DNA of 64,000 nt, from NCBI GenBank assembly GCA_944320795.1, contig CALUIU010000011.1, positions 1 to 64,000 on the forward strand, in the 5' to 3' direction. Positions 37,401-45,438 of the stretch are shown in pieces. The position numbers and the translations under genes are program-made. Position 1 is the first letter of the stretch, and every line of letters starts with the position of its first letter. Source of the stretch: Candidatus Paraprevotella stercoravium. Its GTDB lineage: Bacteria; Bacteroidota; Bacteroidia; Bacteroidales; Bacteroidaceae. The notes beneath the pieces are model-generated. The model saw nothing but the letters and a program-made list of their open reading frames with translations. It had not been told where the DNA came from and did not search any database.

Positions 37401-38339
37401 CTCTACATATTTCTTTCCGTCCTCGTACAACACTCCCTTCGGATCTTCCTTCCAATAGTCACGGTTGTAAGCGTTCAGATGTCCTTCGTAGAAACCGAAC
37501 TTAGGCAACAGCACCGGATTACCGGTAAGCTGATAGAAATCGTTCAGCAAAGCTACCGGAGTATCGTTCACCATCAGGAACATATCCAGATAGTCCTCGT
37601 CATGCTGCAATACAACCTTGCCCTTTTCGGCTGCACCGAAATCATATTTTCCGGGTTTGAAGGTATGCCACATGATACCATATCCCTCAGTAGACCAATA
37701 GAAGGGTGTCGGAGAAGCCACACCGCCATCAGTCCAATTATTGGTGTTCACGATCTCAATTTCCTGGCCTTTGTGTGAAAAACGTCCGTTCTGCACACCA
37801 CCGCCATAGAAATATTCTTTATTCTGCTCTTTCAGAGATACTGTAACACGGCCTTTTTCAAACTGAACAGGAGCTACTGACTCAGCTACTACCTTACCGC
37901 TCTTCAGATTGGTCACTTTGAACAGTGTTGTTTTCTTGTCAAAGTCTATCTTTACATTTTTAGTCTGTACGGTAATCACTCCATTCTGATCATTCAGTTC
38001 TATCTGGGAAACTGTCTTTCGAGGATTATCCACCAAAATCTGCGCTTCAGGAGTAGCCTGTGGATCACGAATAATACCACCCTGATTATCCTGGAATATA
38101 CGGAAAATATTTTCTCCGTAAAAATCCATACTCATGCGAGTACCATTTGAATAAAGGATTTCCAATGTTGTAGGGTTAATCATGCGCGCACCCACAATGT
38201 TCAAAGACTGCTGGGCATTTTCCTGTACCGAAACGGTTGCATCTGCTGTAGCAGCTACAACAGGAACTACCCCGGCCGGAACTCCCATGGCCAACAATGC
38301 GGCCTTGCTCTGAGAAAGTTTTCCGATCAGTTTCTTCAT
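34485..38339 (-). CDS. GH31 family glycoside hydrolase with FN3-, F5/8-, dockerin- and cohesin-like parts
   Basis: A 1284-residue secreted enzyme. An atypical signal-like N-terminus precedes a beta-sandwich domain, then the GH31 barrel with the predicted nucleophile D427 in VLKTDVAWVGAGY and acid/base D479 in WTGDQTGGEW; GH31 covers alpha-glucosidases, alpha-xylosidases and related enzymes. Then come a DUF5110-type beta domain, a fibronectin-III-like region (TPSWEKVANADYYEIEFNG) and a coagulation-factor 5/8-like carbohydrate-binding region. Near 1091-1150 a dockerin-like pair of calcium loops (GDINRDNKVDENDL, GDLNRNNLIDAFDI) is followed by a cohesin-like C-terminal domain. It probably releases alpha-linked sugars from dietary or host glycans at the surface or in the periplasm. 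It is alone, not in a visible polysaccharide utilisation locus. Confidence 0.9.
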   Translation of the reverse strand: MKKLIGKLSQSKAALLAMGVPAGVVPVVAATADATVSVQENAQQSLNIVGARMINPTTLEILYSNGTRMSMDFYGENIFRIFQDNQGGIIRDPQATPEAQILVDNPRKTVSQIELNDQNGVITVQTKNVKIDFDKKTTLFKVTNLKSGKVVAESVAPVQFEKGRVTVSLKEQNKEYFYGGGVQNGRFSHKGQEIEIVNTNNWTDGGVASPTPFYWSTEGYGIMWHTFKPGKYDFGAAEKGKVVLQHDEDYLDMFLMVNDTPVALLNDFYQLTGNPVLLPKFGFYEGHLNAYNRDYWKEDPKGVLYEDGKKYVESQTDNGGIKESLNGEKNNYQFSARAVIDRYNAHDMPLGWVLPNDGYGAGYGQTETLDGNIQNLKEFGDYARSKGVEIGLWTQSDLHPKEGTSALLQRDIVKEVRDAGVRVLKTDVAWVGAGYSFGLNGVADVGHIMPYYGNNARPFIISLGGWAGTQRYAGIWTGDQTGGEWEYIRFHIPTYIGSGLSGQPNICSDMDGIFGGKNLPVNIRDFQWKTFTTMQLNMDGWGSNPKYPHILGEPAESINRWYLKMKSEFMPYTYSIAEEAIDGKPVNRAMFLDYPNDYTLGTATRYQFLYGPSVLVAPVYQNTASDDKGNDVRNGIYLPEGKWVDYFTGDVYEGNTIINNFDAPIWKLPLFIKMGAIIPMTAPNNNPNQIDKKLRIYDLYPCGTTTFTEYDDDGITEQYKFGKSATTKIVSEEKDGKVVVTVEPTQGSFDGMEKNKVTVFRVNVTAQPEKVSAKLGKKGVKLTEVSSLDEFNKGENVYFYEAEPNMNQFANKGSEFAAQKVIKNPVLHVKLAETDVTANAATLEIKGYVFDTTNKLLSQTGALTAPKAQITEENTQAYTLTPSWEKVANADYYEIEFNGMLYSTIKDTKLLFEDLIPETAYSFKVRAVNKDGKSDWTTVEATTKSNPLEFAIKGITAETTCENQGGQDVNKLFDFDESAGWHSKWGKGEAVPFDMLIDLNSINQLDKFQYMSRPDGGNGCLQEGTVYYSMDKVNWVEAGKVQWEAGGTHVFDFKDKPTARYIKLSITKAVGNFGSGLEMYVFRVPNTDSLLPGDINRDNKVDENDLTSYMNYTGLRKGDGDFDYVSIGDLNRNNLIDAFDISAVGIKLETGVSSRKVDPIAGKVTVTPSKKMYNAGEEVLFIVKGEGLKSVNALSFALPYSTDELEYVGVDAKGMKEMKNLTYDRLHTNRQKAVYPTFVNLGEKPYLEDGELMVVKFKAKKKVTINMKAIDGMIVDKYMNSLKF

Positions 38340-38399
38340 AATATATATAGTGTTATAATGATTGTACTCTTAATGAACCTTGCTGAATGTTTAGGTTTT

Positions 38400-38407
38400 C
38401 AAAGGTA
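38400..38407 (-). promoter_or_regulatory. Promoter -7 box of the GH31 gene
   Basis: On the minus strand this reads TACCTTTG, a perfect TAnnTTTG, 60 bp upstream of the ATG at 38339. Confidence 0.6.
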
Positions 38408-38553
38408 CGTTTTTTTTAATAAGGAGAAAAAGTAATTTGTTTTTTTAATAAAAACAGATACTCCCGTTCTATTCAATACAGACTCAACGGAAATAATATT
38501 AAAAACCCCAACGAAAAATAAGATTTGTTTGCAATGGATCAATAGAAAAGAAC

Positions 38554-38561
38554 TATATTTG
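38554..38561 (+). promoter_or_regulatory. Promoter -7 box that fixes the next gene's start
   Basis: TATATTTG matches TAnnTTTG, with a TTTG about 22 bp upstream. Transcription would start near 38568, so the TTG at 38567 cannot be the initiator and the ATG at 38612 is preferred. Confidence 0.65.
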
Positions 38562-38611
38562 CGGTTTTGAAAACAAAAGCCACAAACAAGAAAATAAATA
38601 AATTAAAACTT

Positions 38612-39490
38612 ATGGATAAGAAAAAAATCATTGTCATTGCAAGTGTCGTGGTTGCCGTTTTATGCGGATGCGTGGGTTACCTCATCTATTCATTGAAAGA
38701 AAAGAGTGCAGAACACGATGAAATGGTTCAATTGGCAGAAATGGATAAGAGAGAAATGGAAAACGAGTATGCCCAGTTTGCCAAGCAATACAACGAAATG
38801 AAAACACAAATCAACAACGACTCTCTGATCGCACAGCTGGATAAAGAACAGCAGCGTACAGAAGAATTGTTGGCTGAACTGAAACGTGTCAAATCAACTG
38901 ATGCAGCAGAAATTGCACGGCTGAAAAAAGAATTGGCCACCGTACGTGCCATCATGCGCGGATATATCCTGGAAATAGACTCTCTAAACCGTCTGAATCA
39001 GGCTCTGACCAATGAAAACCAACAAATCAAGGCCCAATATTCTGAGGCACAAACCCATATTTCCAGTCTGCAAAGCGAAAAAGCGTCCTTAAGTGACAAG
39101 GTAGCCATAGCCTCACAGCTTGATGCCACCGGGATTTCCATGACCGCCAAAAACAAACGAGGCAAGAACGCACGAAAAATCAAGGATGCCAAGCAGTTGG
39201 TCGTAAACTTTACCATTGCCAAGAATATCACGGCATCAACCGGAATGAAAAGCATTTATGTCCGCATCCTCAAACCAACCAATGAAGTGCTGACCAACGG
39301 ACACACATTCCCCTACGAAAACAAGAATCTGGAATATTCCATGAAACGTGATATTGAATATTCCGGTGAAGAACAAAATGTCACGCTCTACTGGGATGTC
39401 AACGAGTTCCTCAGTGCAGGAACCTATCGTGTATCGATCTTCGCCGATGGTAACAATATTGGAAACAAATCCGTAACGTTTGAAAAATAA
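38612..39490 (+). CDS. Membrane-anchored coiled-coil protein of unknown function
   Basis: A 292-residue protein starting at MDKKKIIVIASVVVAV. One N-terminal transmembrane segment (about 5-28), then a coiled coil (about 30-165, e.g. LDKEQQRTEELLAELKRVKS), then a beta-rich C-terminal domain (about 175-292) that may face the periplasm. The overall plan is common in Bacteroidetes envelope proteins; no enzymatic motif is seen. It has its own promoter and a good terminator. Confidence 0.82.
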   Translation: MDKKKIIVIASVVVAVLCGCVGYLIYSLKEKSAEHDEMVQLAEMDKREMENEYAQFAKQYNEMKTQINNDSLIAQLDKEQQRTEELLAELKRVKSTDAAEIARLKKELATVRAIMRGYILEIDSLNRLNQALTNENQQIKAQYSEAQTHISSLQSEKASLSDKVAIASQLDATGISMTAKNKRGKNARKIKDAKQLVVNFTIAKNITASTGMKSIYVRILKPTNEVLTNGHTFPYENKNLEYSMKRDIEYSGEEQNVTLYWDVNEFLSAGTYRVSIFADGNNIGNKSVTFEK

Positions 39491-39496
39491 CCAGAA

Positions 39497-39525
39497 AACA
39501 GCCTGCCCTACCCGAGCAGGCTGTT
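39497..39525 (+). terminator. Intrinsic terminator
   Basis: AACAGCCTGC (39497-39506) pairs with GCAGGCTGTT (39516-39525), followed by a T-run. Confidence 0.88.
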
Positions 39526-39568
39526 TTTGTCTTAAGATGATAATATTCAATAAAAAAAAGATCTTTTC

Positions 39569-39599
39569 TTTGCTTCTTTCCACAAAGATATTACTTTTG
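39569..39599 (+). promoter_or_regulatory. Promoter of the TolC/HlyD/ABC export operon
   Basis: TTTG (39569-39572), a 19-bp spacer and TACTTTTG (39592-39599) form an almost ideal Bacteroides promoter. The predicted start at about 39606 gives a leader of about 50 nt. Confidence 0.75.
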
Positions 39600-39657
39600 T
39601 ATCGTTGCCTATGCAATCATTCACGAACAAAAAGAAATATCAACTAAATACAATATA

Positions 39658-41142
39658 ATGAAAAGACTAATCGTTATTTTAATGATGTCTGGATTCATCA
39701 CCGGAATTCAGGCACAACGGGTTCTATCTTTGGACAGCTGCAGAAATCTGGCAATAGCCAATAACAAGACTTTGCAGATATCCAAACTGAAGATGGAAAA
39801 GGCACATTATGAAGATAAAGCGGCCTTCACAAATTATCTCCCCAAGATTTCTGCTTCTGGAGGCTACATGCGCTTTGGAGATGAAATATCACTGCTCAGT
39901 GACGCACAGAAGAACAGTCTGGGAAATTTAGGAACCAACATCGGACAGGCATTGATGCCGGGACTCACCGAGTTCGTTACCCAACTGGGGCAAATCAACC
40001 CGATTTTGGGACAAATGGCCCAACAATTTATCCAATCGGGCAAATTGCAAGGTGTGGAACAGGCTTTGAATCAGGCAGGAAAAGATCTGGCTGATGCTTT
40101 CCGAACAGATACACGAAACACCTGGGTGGCCGGTGTCATGCTTACCCAACCACTGTATATGGGCGGCAAAATACGGGCATACAACAAAATCACCGAATTA
40201 TCCAAAGAACTGGCCGGAAAACAATATGACACAGAAACACAGAATCTGGTGTTGAGTACCGATGAAGCTTATTGGATGGCCGTGTCACTCAGTAACAAAA
40301 AGAAACTGGCAGAAGGTTATCTGGATCTGATCCGCAAATTAGACAATGACGTAGAAAAAATGATTCAGGAAGGAGTCGCCACTCAGGCTGACGGACTCAC
40401 CGTAAAAGTGAAGCTTAATGAAGCGGAAATGAATCTGACGAAAGTGGATAACGGACTGAGTCTCTCCAAAATGCTTCTGTGTCAGCTTTGTGGCCTGGAT
40501 TTGACAGAAGACATCACTCTGGCTGATGAAAGTGTTGATAATGTACTTACAGAAGCCGTAAGCGAAGAGGAACTGAATCAGGGAGCCGATCAGCGTCCTG
40601 AAATCCAGAGTCTGGAAATCGCCAACCAGATCTATCAGCAGAAAGTAAATGTGGTACGCTCGGATATGTTGCCATCATTGGCTCTTATCGGAGGATACGC
40701 CGCAACCAGTCCTTCTGTATTCAACAGTTTTGAGAATAAATTCCGCGGTACCTGGAATGTTGGTGTCATGTTACAAGTACCTATTCTGCATTGGGGGGAA
40801 GGATTCTATAAGGTGAAAGCAGCCAAAGCTGAAGCCACCATTGCCCAAATGCAGAAGGAAGAAGTGAAAGAAAAAATCGAATTACAAATCAGTCAGAGCA
40901 AGTTCAAAACCGAAGAAGCCCAAAAACGTCTGGCTTTGGCCAACCGAAGTATGGAAAAAGCAGAAGAGAATCTGAAAATAGCCACTAAAGGATTTCGTGA
41001 AGGAGTGATCCCGACTTCTAACGTGATGGAGGCTCAGACTGCCTGGCTTTCCGCCCAAACCGAGAAAATCGACGCGCAGATTGACATCCGCCTGGCCGAT
41101 ACCTATTTAAAGAAGGCCCTCGGACGCCTACAAGCACAATAA
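39658..41142 (+). CDS. TolC family outer-membrane efflux protein
   Basis: A 494-residue protein with a signal peptide (1-20, cleavage after IQAQ) and the two-fold repeated helical hairpins and beta strands of TolC-type channels (for example QADGLTVKVKLNEAEMNL and GVIPTSNVMEAQTAWLSAQ). It forms the outer-membrane exit duct of a tripartite pump with the HlyD-type adaptor and the two permeases encoded downstream. Confidence 0.92.
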   Translation: MKRLIVILMMSGFITGIQAQRVLSLDSCRNLAIANNKTLQISKLKMEKAHYEDKAAFTNYLPKISASGGYMRFGDEISLLSDAQKNSLGNLGTNIGQALMPGLTEFVTQLGQINPILGQMAQQFIQSGKLQGVEQALNQAGKDLADAFRTDTRNTWVAGVMLTQPLYMGGKIRAYNKITELSKELAGKQYDTETQNLVLSTDEAYWMAVSLSNKKKLAEGYLDLIRKLDNDVEKMIQEGVATQADGLTVKVKLNEAEMNLTKVDNGLSLSKMLLCQLCGLDLTEDITLADESVDNVLTEAVSEEELNQGADQRPEIQSLEIANQIYQQKVNVVRSDMLPSLALIGGYAATSPSVFNSFENKFRGTWNVGVMLQVPILHWGEGFYKVKAAKAEATIAQMQKEEVKEKIELQISQSKFKTEEAQKRLALANRSMEKAEENLKIATKGFREGVIPTSNVMEAQTAWLSAQTEKIDAQIDIRLADTYLKKALGRLQAQ

Positions 41143-41196
41143 CCCAAGGAACAACATATAAAAAGAATCAATCACAAAACTTTTAAACAAAGAATT

Positions 41197-42183
41197 ATGG
41201 AAAAGAAAGCACAACAACATAGCATTATCTGGGCTTTAGTGAGTCTGGTTGTCATCGTAGCTTTGGTAGCCGGAGCCGGAATGTTCCTTTTAGGCAACGA
41301 AGATGAAATTATACAAGGACAAGCCGAAGCCAACGAATATCGTGTATCGAGCAAAGTTCCGGGACGCATTCTGCGTATTCTGGTACACGAAGGCGATCAC
41401 GTACGCGCCGGAGACACTCTGGCCATTCTGGAAGCACCGGATGTGCAGGCCAAACTGGCACAAGCCGAAGCCGTGCAGAATGCAGCAAATGCGATTCGTG
41501 AGAAAGCGGACAAAGGCGCACGTCGCGAGCAGATTCAGGCTGCTTATGAAATGTGGCAGAAAGCAAAGGCCGGACTGGAAATTGCAGAAAAGTCATACAA
41601 CCGCATCAACCGCCTGTTTGAGGAAGGTGTGATGAGCGCACAGAAACGCGATGAGGTATATGCAAACTATAAAGCCATGCAGGCTACCGAAAAAGCAGCC
41701 AAAGCTCAGTATGACCTGGCCCGCAACGGTGCCCAGAAAGAAGACAAAGAGGCTGCCGCCGCTCAGGCACGCCAGGCTCAGGGTGTGGTAGATGAGGTGA
41801 ACTCTTATATTAAGGAGACCGTGCTCGTGGCCCAAATGGACGGCGAGGTATCAGAAATCTTCCCACAAATCGGCGAATTGGTAGGAACCGGTGCTCCGAT
41901 TATGAATGTGAGCATGCTTCAGGATATGTGGGTGACCTTCAATGTGCGCGAGGATCAGCTGAACAATCTGTCGGTAGGATCGGAGTTCAAGGCTTTCGTA
42001 CCGGCTTTCAACAAAGAAGTGCTGCTCAAGGTTTCTTCCATGAAGGATATGGGATCATACGCTGCCTGGAAAGCTACCAAGACCACCGGGCAATTTGACC
42101 TGAAGACCTTTGAGGTAAAAGCTACTCCAAAAGAGAAAATCGCCGGACTGCGCCCAGGCATGTCCGTAATCATCCGCAAATAA
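41197..42183 (+). CDS. HlyD family periplasmic adaptor
   Basis: A 328-residue membrane-fusion protein. A single N-terminal transmembrane segment (about 9-31), a split lipoyl-like domain (VPGRILRILVHEGDHVRAGD and VLVAQMDGEVSEIFPQIGEL) and a helical hairpin (about 80-195) rich in Ala, Lys and Glu. It links the inner-membrane permeases to the TolC partner. It starts 54 bp after tolC-like gene's stop. Confidence 0.93.
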   Translation: MEKKAQQHSIIWALVSLVVIVALVAGAGMFLLGNEDEIIQGQAEANEYRVSSKVPGRILRILVHEGDHVRAGDTLAILEAPDVQAKLAQAEAVQNAANAIREKADKGARREQIQAAYEMWQKAKAGLEIAEKSYNRINRLFEEGVMSAQKRDEVYANYKAMQATEKAAKAQYDLARNGAQKEDKEAAAAQARQAQGVVDEVNSYIKETVLVAQMDGEVSEIFPQIGELVGTGAPIMNVSMLQDMWVTFNVREDQLNNLSVGSEFKAFVPAFNKEVLLKVSSMKDMGSYAAWKATKTTGQFDLKTFEVKATPKEKIAGLRPGMSVIIRK

Positions 42184-42199
42184 TGGAAACTCACACATC

Positions 42200-43369
42200 A
42201 TGCAAAGCAATAAAGGAATCATAGCAATTATGCTGCGGGAGCTGAGAATACTCGTCTCCCGCCCACTATATCTGTTCTGCATGGTCATCGCTCCTTTATG
42301 CTGTTGCTTGTTTTTCACAACCCTGATGAACGAAGGGTTGCCCAAAAACCTTCCGGTAGGCGTGGTCGATCAGGACAATACTTCCACCACCCGTAACATC
42401 ATCCGTAATCTGGATGCTTTTACGCAAACCGGAATCAGCAAGCAATATGCCAACATTGCCGAAGCGAGAAAAGACATGCAGCGAGGCAAAATTTATGCCT
42501 TCTACTATATTCCAAAAGGAACAACCGACGATGTAATGGCCAGTCGCCAGCCTAAAGTGTCCTTCTACACGAACAATACATTCCTGATTGCCGGCTCACT
42601 AATCTACAGGGACATGCGCACCATGTCAGAGTTAGCAAAAGGTGCAGTAGGTCTTCAGACCATGCAGGCACGCGGCATTCCCGAAGCCGCAGCACGGGCC
42701 TTTCTGCAACCTATCGTCATCGACACGCATGCCTTGCAGAATCCTTGGCTCAACTATTCGGTTTATCTGAACAACACCATTCTGCCGGGAATACTCATGC
42801 TCATGCTCTTCATGATGACCGTCTTCTCGATCGGTAGTGAAATCAAAAACAACACGCAAAAGGAATGGCTTGAAATGGCGGATCAGAACATCATGCGGGC
42901 ATTGCTCGGCAAACTGGCTCCGCACACACTGATTTTCTATGCCGTGGCATTGGGCATCAATGTATATCTTTACGGAGTACTGCAATTTCCATTCCATTGC
43001 AGTGTGGGAGCTCTGATGCTCTCCACTCTGGTCATGGTTCTGGCCTCACAAGGCTTTGGAGTACTAGTATTCTCTCTATTGCCTACACTCCGTCTGGCAC
43101 TGAGTGCCTGTTCATTGTGGGGCGTGGTGTCTTTTTCCATCTCTGGATTTACTTTTCCGGTCATGGCCATGCATCCTTCCCTGCAAATGCTGTCAAACCT
43201 GTTCCCGCTACGCCATTATTTTCTGATCTATGTAAATCAGATTCTAAACGGCTATCCCATTGAATATGCGTGGAAACCTTATTTGGCTTTGGTCATCTTC
43301 ATTCTGATTCCACTCCCCTTCTTGGGACGCCTGCACAAAGCGTTGCGTGAATTTAACTACATCCCTTAA
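42200..43369 (+). CDS. ABC-2 type transporter permease
   Basis: A 389-residue permease with one N-terminal helix, a large periplasmic domain (about 45-180, VGVVDQDNTSTTRNIIRNL) and five C-terminal helices, the ABC2_membrane_3 plan of YhhJ-type exporters. It starts 16 bp after the HlyD gene and is paired with a second permease, so the pump is probably a heterodimer. No ATP-binding domain is present. Confidence 0.9.
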   Translation: MQSNKGIIAIMLRELRILVSRPLYLFCMVIAPLCCCLFFTTLMNEGLPKNLPVGVVDQDNTSTTRNIIRNLDAFTQTGISKQYANIAEARKDMQRGKIYAFYYIPKGTTDDVMASRQPKVSFYTNNTFLIAGSLIYRDMRTMSELAKGAVGLQTMQARGIPEAAARAFLQPIVIDTHALQNPWLNYSVYLNNTILPGILMLMLFMMTVFSIGSEIKNNTQKEWLEMADQNIMRALLGKLAPHTLIFYAVALGINVYLYGVLQFPFHCSVGALMLSTLVMVLASQGFGVLVFSLLPTLRLALSACSLWGVVSFSISGFTFPVMAMHPSLQMLSNLFPLRHYFLIYVNQILNGYPIEYAWKPYLALVIFILIPLPFLGRLHKALREFNYIP

Positions 43370-43372
43370 GTT

Positions 43373-44611
43373 ATGAAAGAAAATAAATCTTTATATCAGC
43401 ATTTCCTGCGTGCCGTGAGTGAAACCTTCCTCATTTGGCGTAGGGAATGTGTTCGCGTGTTCCGCGATCAGGGAGTACTGATTTTCTTCATTCTGGTACC
43501 CTTGCTCTACCCTTTGCTATATGCTTTTATCTATACCGGAGAAGTGGTGCGTGAGGTACCGGTCGTAGCTGTAGACCAATCACACACAGCCTTGAGCCGT
43601 GAATTCCTGACCAGAACAGATGCTGCACCCGACCTCCACATTATAGCCTATGCTTCAGACATGGAGGAAGCTAAAACATTAATGAAGGAGCAAAAGGCCT
43701 ACGGAACCATCCTGATCCCTTCAGATTTCAGTAAGCGTCTCAATTCGGGTAAACAGGCTACCGTAGCAGCTTACTCGGATATGAGCGGACTGCTTTATTA
43801 TAAAGCGATTCTTTCTGTCTGCACTGATGTATCGCTCGACATGAATAGGGAAATCCAGATAGAACGTTTGGGAAACACAACCGACGAACAGGACAACGTC
43901 AGTACCGCTCCTTTAGAATATGAATATGTGCCAATGTTTAATCCTCAAAACGGCTTCGCCAGTTTTCTGATTCCAGCAGTACTGATTCTGATTATCCAGC
44001 AGACGTTACTTTTGGGTATCGGTCAGATTAACGGCACAGCGCGCGAGCAGCATACGTTCCATTTGCAGCTCCCTCCAGGAAAGAGAAATGGTACCTTCCG
44101 TATTATTCTAGGAAAGTCACTCTGCTACTTTATGGTCTATGCCATCATGAGTACCTGGCTATTACTTGCTGTTCCTAAAATATTCAGTCTGCCGCAAATC
44201 CCACAAATATGGGATCTGATGGCTTTCATGCTACCCTTTCTTTTGGCATGCATTTTCTTTGCCATGACCATGTCCATTCTGGTTTTCTCCCGTGAAAGTT
44301 GCATGCCACTATTCGTCTTCACATCAGTGCCTTTGCTCTTTATTTCCGGCGTTTCATGGCCAGGAGCAGCCATTCCCGAAATATGGAAGATACTGTCCTG
44401 GATTGTCCCTTCTACGTTCGGTGTAAACGGCTTTATCCGCATCAATTCTATGGGAGCCTTACTTGATGATGTGCAACAGGAATATTATGCCTTGTGGATT
44501 CAGACAGCAGTATATTTCTTTACTGCCGCATGCGCTTATTATTACATGATCCGCCAAAGCCGCCGTTTGGCCTTAAAGCAACAAAAGGAAGAAAAAGGAA
44601 CCGATTCATAA
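43373..44611 (+). CDS. ABC-2 type transporter permease, second subunit
   Basis: A 412-residue paralogue of the upstream permease with the same plan: N-terminal helix, periplasmic domain (VVAVDQSHTALSREFLTRTD) and C-terminal helices. It starts 3 bp after the first permease stop. It is the last gene of the operon; no nucleotide-binding subunit follows, so the ATPase must be encoded elsewhere or the complex works without a dedicated one. Confidence 0.9.
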   Translation: MKENKSLYQHFLRAVSETFLIWRRECVRVFRDQGVLIFFILVPLLYPLLYAFIYTGEVVREVPVVAVDQSHTALSREFLTRTDAAPDLHIIAYASDMEEAKTLMKEQKAYGTILIPSDFSKRLNSGKQATVAAYSDMSGLLYYKAILSVCTDVSLDMNREIQIERLGNTTDEQDNVSTAPLEYEYVPMFNPQNGFASFLIPAVLILIIQQTLLLGIGQINGTAREQHTFHLQLPPGKRNGTFRIILGKSLCYFMVYAIMSTWLLLAVPKIFSLPQIPQIWDLMAFMLPFLLACIFFAMTMSILVFSRESCMPLFVFTSVPLLFISGVSWPGAAIPEIWKILSWIVPSTFGVNGFIRINSMGALLDDVQQEYYALWIQTAVYFFTAACAYYYMIRQSRRLALKQQKEEKGTDS

Positions 44612-44635
44612 TCCGGTAATCCGGACTTACCCCAT

Positions 44636-44691
44636 CCCCTTGTTCGGTCGCAGAATTAGAAAATACATATCTGCCGCTATCGGACAAGGGG
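44636..44691. terminator. Hairpin after the export operon
   Basis: CCCCTTGTTCGGT (44636-44648) pairs with ATCGGACAAGGGG (44679-44691) through 13 positions with two wobbles, 25 bp past the stop. There is no U-run, so terminator function is uncertain. Confidence 0.4.
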
Positions 44692-44765
44692 ATTATCGTA
44701 TCTGCATCTCAAATCGCAGAACCGTCTCTACTCGCATAAAAACATACCATAGTTCTGAATAAAGA

Positions 44766-44981
44766 ATATAAAAAATGAGCAGGCTGCCCTCTTTCGATGA
44801 AGAAGACAGCCTGCCCGATAAACATCCTTTAATAAACCCAAATTTCCAAAACAAAACTAACCTTCAGGATGTTTACGAAATACTCCTTTCTCACGAGAGA
44901 AGTATTTTAGGCGTGCGCTACGCTTAGCTCCACTTTTTACACTTAATCTAATTTACTAACTATGATTGCTTTTACTTTCTA
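44766..44981 (-). ncRNA. Putative sigma-54-driven structured small RNA
   Basis: A minus-strand transcript is suggested by a sigma-54-like promoter (44992-45007) and an intrinsic terminator at 44779-44814 followed by CATTTTTT. In between there is no reasonable reading frame, but several hairpins follow each other: a GCTA/TAGC stem near 44920-44932, AATACT/AGTATT plus TTCTC/GAGA at about 44883-44914, and a perfect 8-bp AAACATCC/GGATGTTT at 44820-44877. Length about 215 nt. No gene lies downstream on this strand, so a 5' leader role is unlikely. I know of no named family for it. Confidence 0.45.
44779..44814 (-). terminator. Intrinsic terminator on the minus strand
   Basis: GCAGGCTG (44779-44786) and CAGCCTGC (44807-44814). 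The U-run (CATTTTTT) lies on the minus-strand side only, so it terminates leftward transcription, not the export operon. Confidence 0.65.
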
Positions 44982-44991
44982 CTTATTAATA

Positions 44992-45007
44992 TACAAATAT
45001 CATGCCA
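44992..45007 (-). promoter_or_regulatory. Sigma-54-like promoter of the small RNA candidate
   Basis: The minus strand reads TGGCATGATATTTGTA, matching TGGCACG-N4-TTGCW except at two positions, including the C of the -12 GC. The spacing between GG and the -12 G is correct. The predicted start is about 44981. Confidence 0.4.
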
Positions 45008-45070
45008 AAACCAAGAATACTTATTAACATACTGATTATCAATATATAACAAATTATTCAGAATCAACAC

Positions 45071-45111
45071 ACTATGGGGAAAAGCGGGGAAACTATGGGG
45101 AATATGAGGAT
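45071..45111. promoter_or_regulatory. Phased GGGGAA repeats, candidate enhancer for a sigma-54 activator
   Basis: ACTATGGGGAA occurs at 45071-45081 and 45092-45102, 21 bp apart, with a third GGGGAA at 45086-45091; spacing of 10 and 11 bp puts all copies on one face of the helix. They lie 95-121 bp upstream of the predicted start of the small RNA, the usual position for an NtrC-type binding site. Confidence 0.4.
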
Positions 45112-45315
45112 TTTTTCCACACATATAATATCCTGTCCTTTAAAAAAGGCAGAAAAACAATAAGTCTTGCAATATCCCCAAAATCCCTCAATCATTGCCA
45201 AGCATAAATTCTTGCATTATTATATTGAATCTTTATGCATTTTCTTTAAGGCCTGTTTTCCTAGAAAAAAACACTCAACATGCAATCATATCTCTTGCCG
45301 AGTATACTACAAACA
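45112..45315. other. AT-rich spacer with no gene seen
   Basis: No convincing reading frame, RNA or promoter is visible on either strand. A short plus-strand frame here has no start signals or recognisable sequence. Confidence 0.5.
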
Positions 45316-45345
45316 AAAGACCCTTCCTTCACAGGAAAGGCCTTT
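45316..45345 (-). terminator. Terminator of the repeat-protein gene
   Basis: AAAGACCCTTCCT (45316-45328) pairs with AGGAAAGGCCTTT (45333-45345) at 11 of 13 positions around a 4-nt loop; TGTTTG follows on the minus strand. It lies about 95 bp past the stop of the gene at 45439. Confidence 0.45.
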
Positions 45346-45438
45346 CTCTGAGGATTTTTAATATAGAATAGAATCTCAAAACATACCTAACGAATATATC
45401 AATATCATGTTATCCTCTTCCTGAATAAAAATTGTTGA

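Noticed and set aside
38567..38611. Upstream extension of the coiled-coil protein
   Set aside because: It starts at TTG at or before the predicted transcription start; the ATG at 38612 gives a clean anchor segment.
44779..44814. Terminator of the TolC/ABC operon
   Set aside because: The U-run lies only on the minus-strand side, so it terminates leftward transcription.
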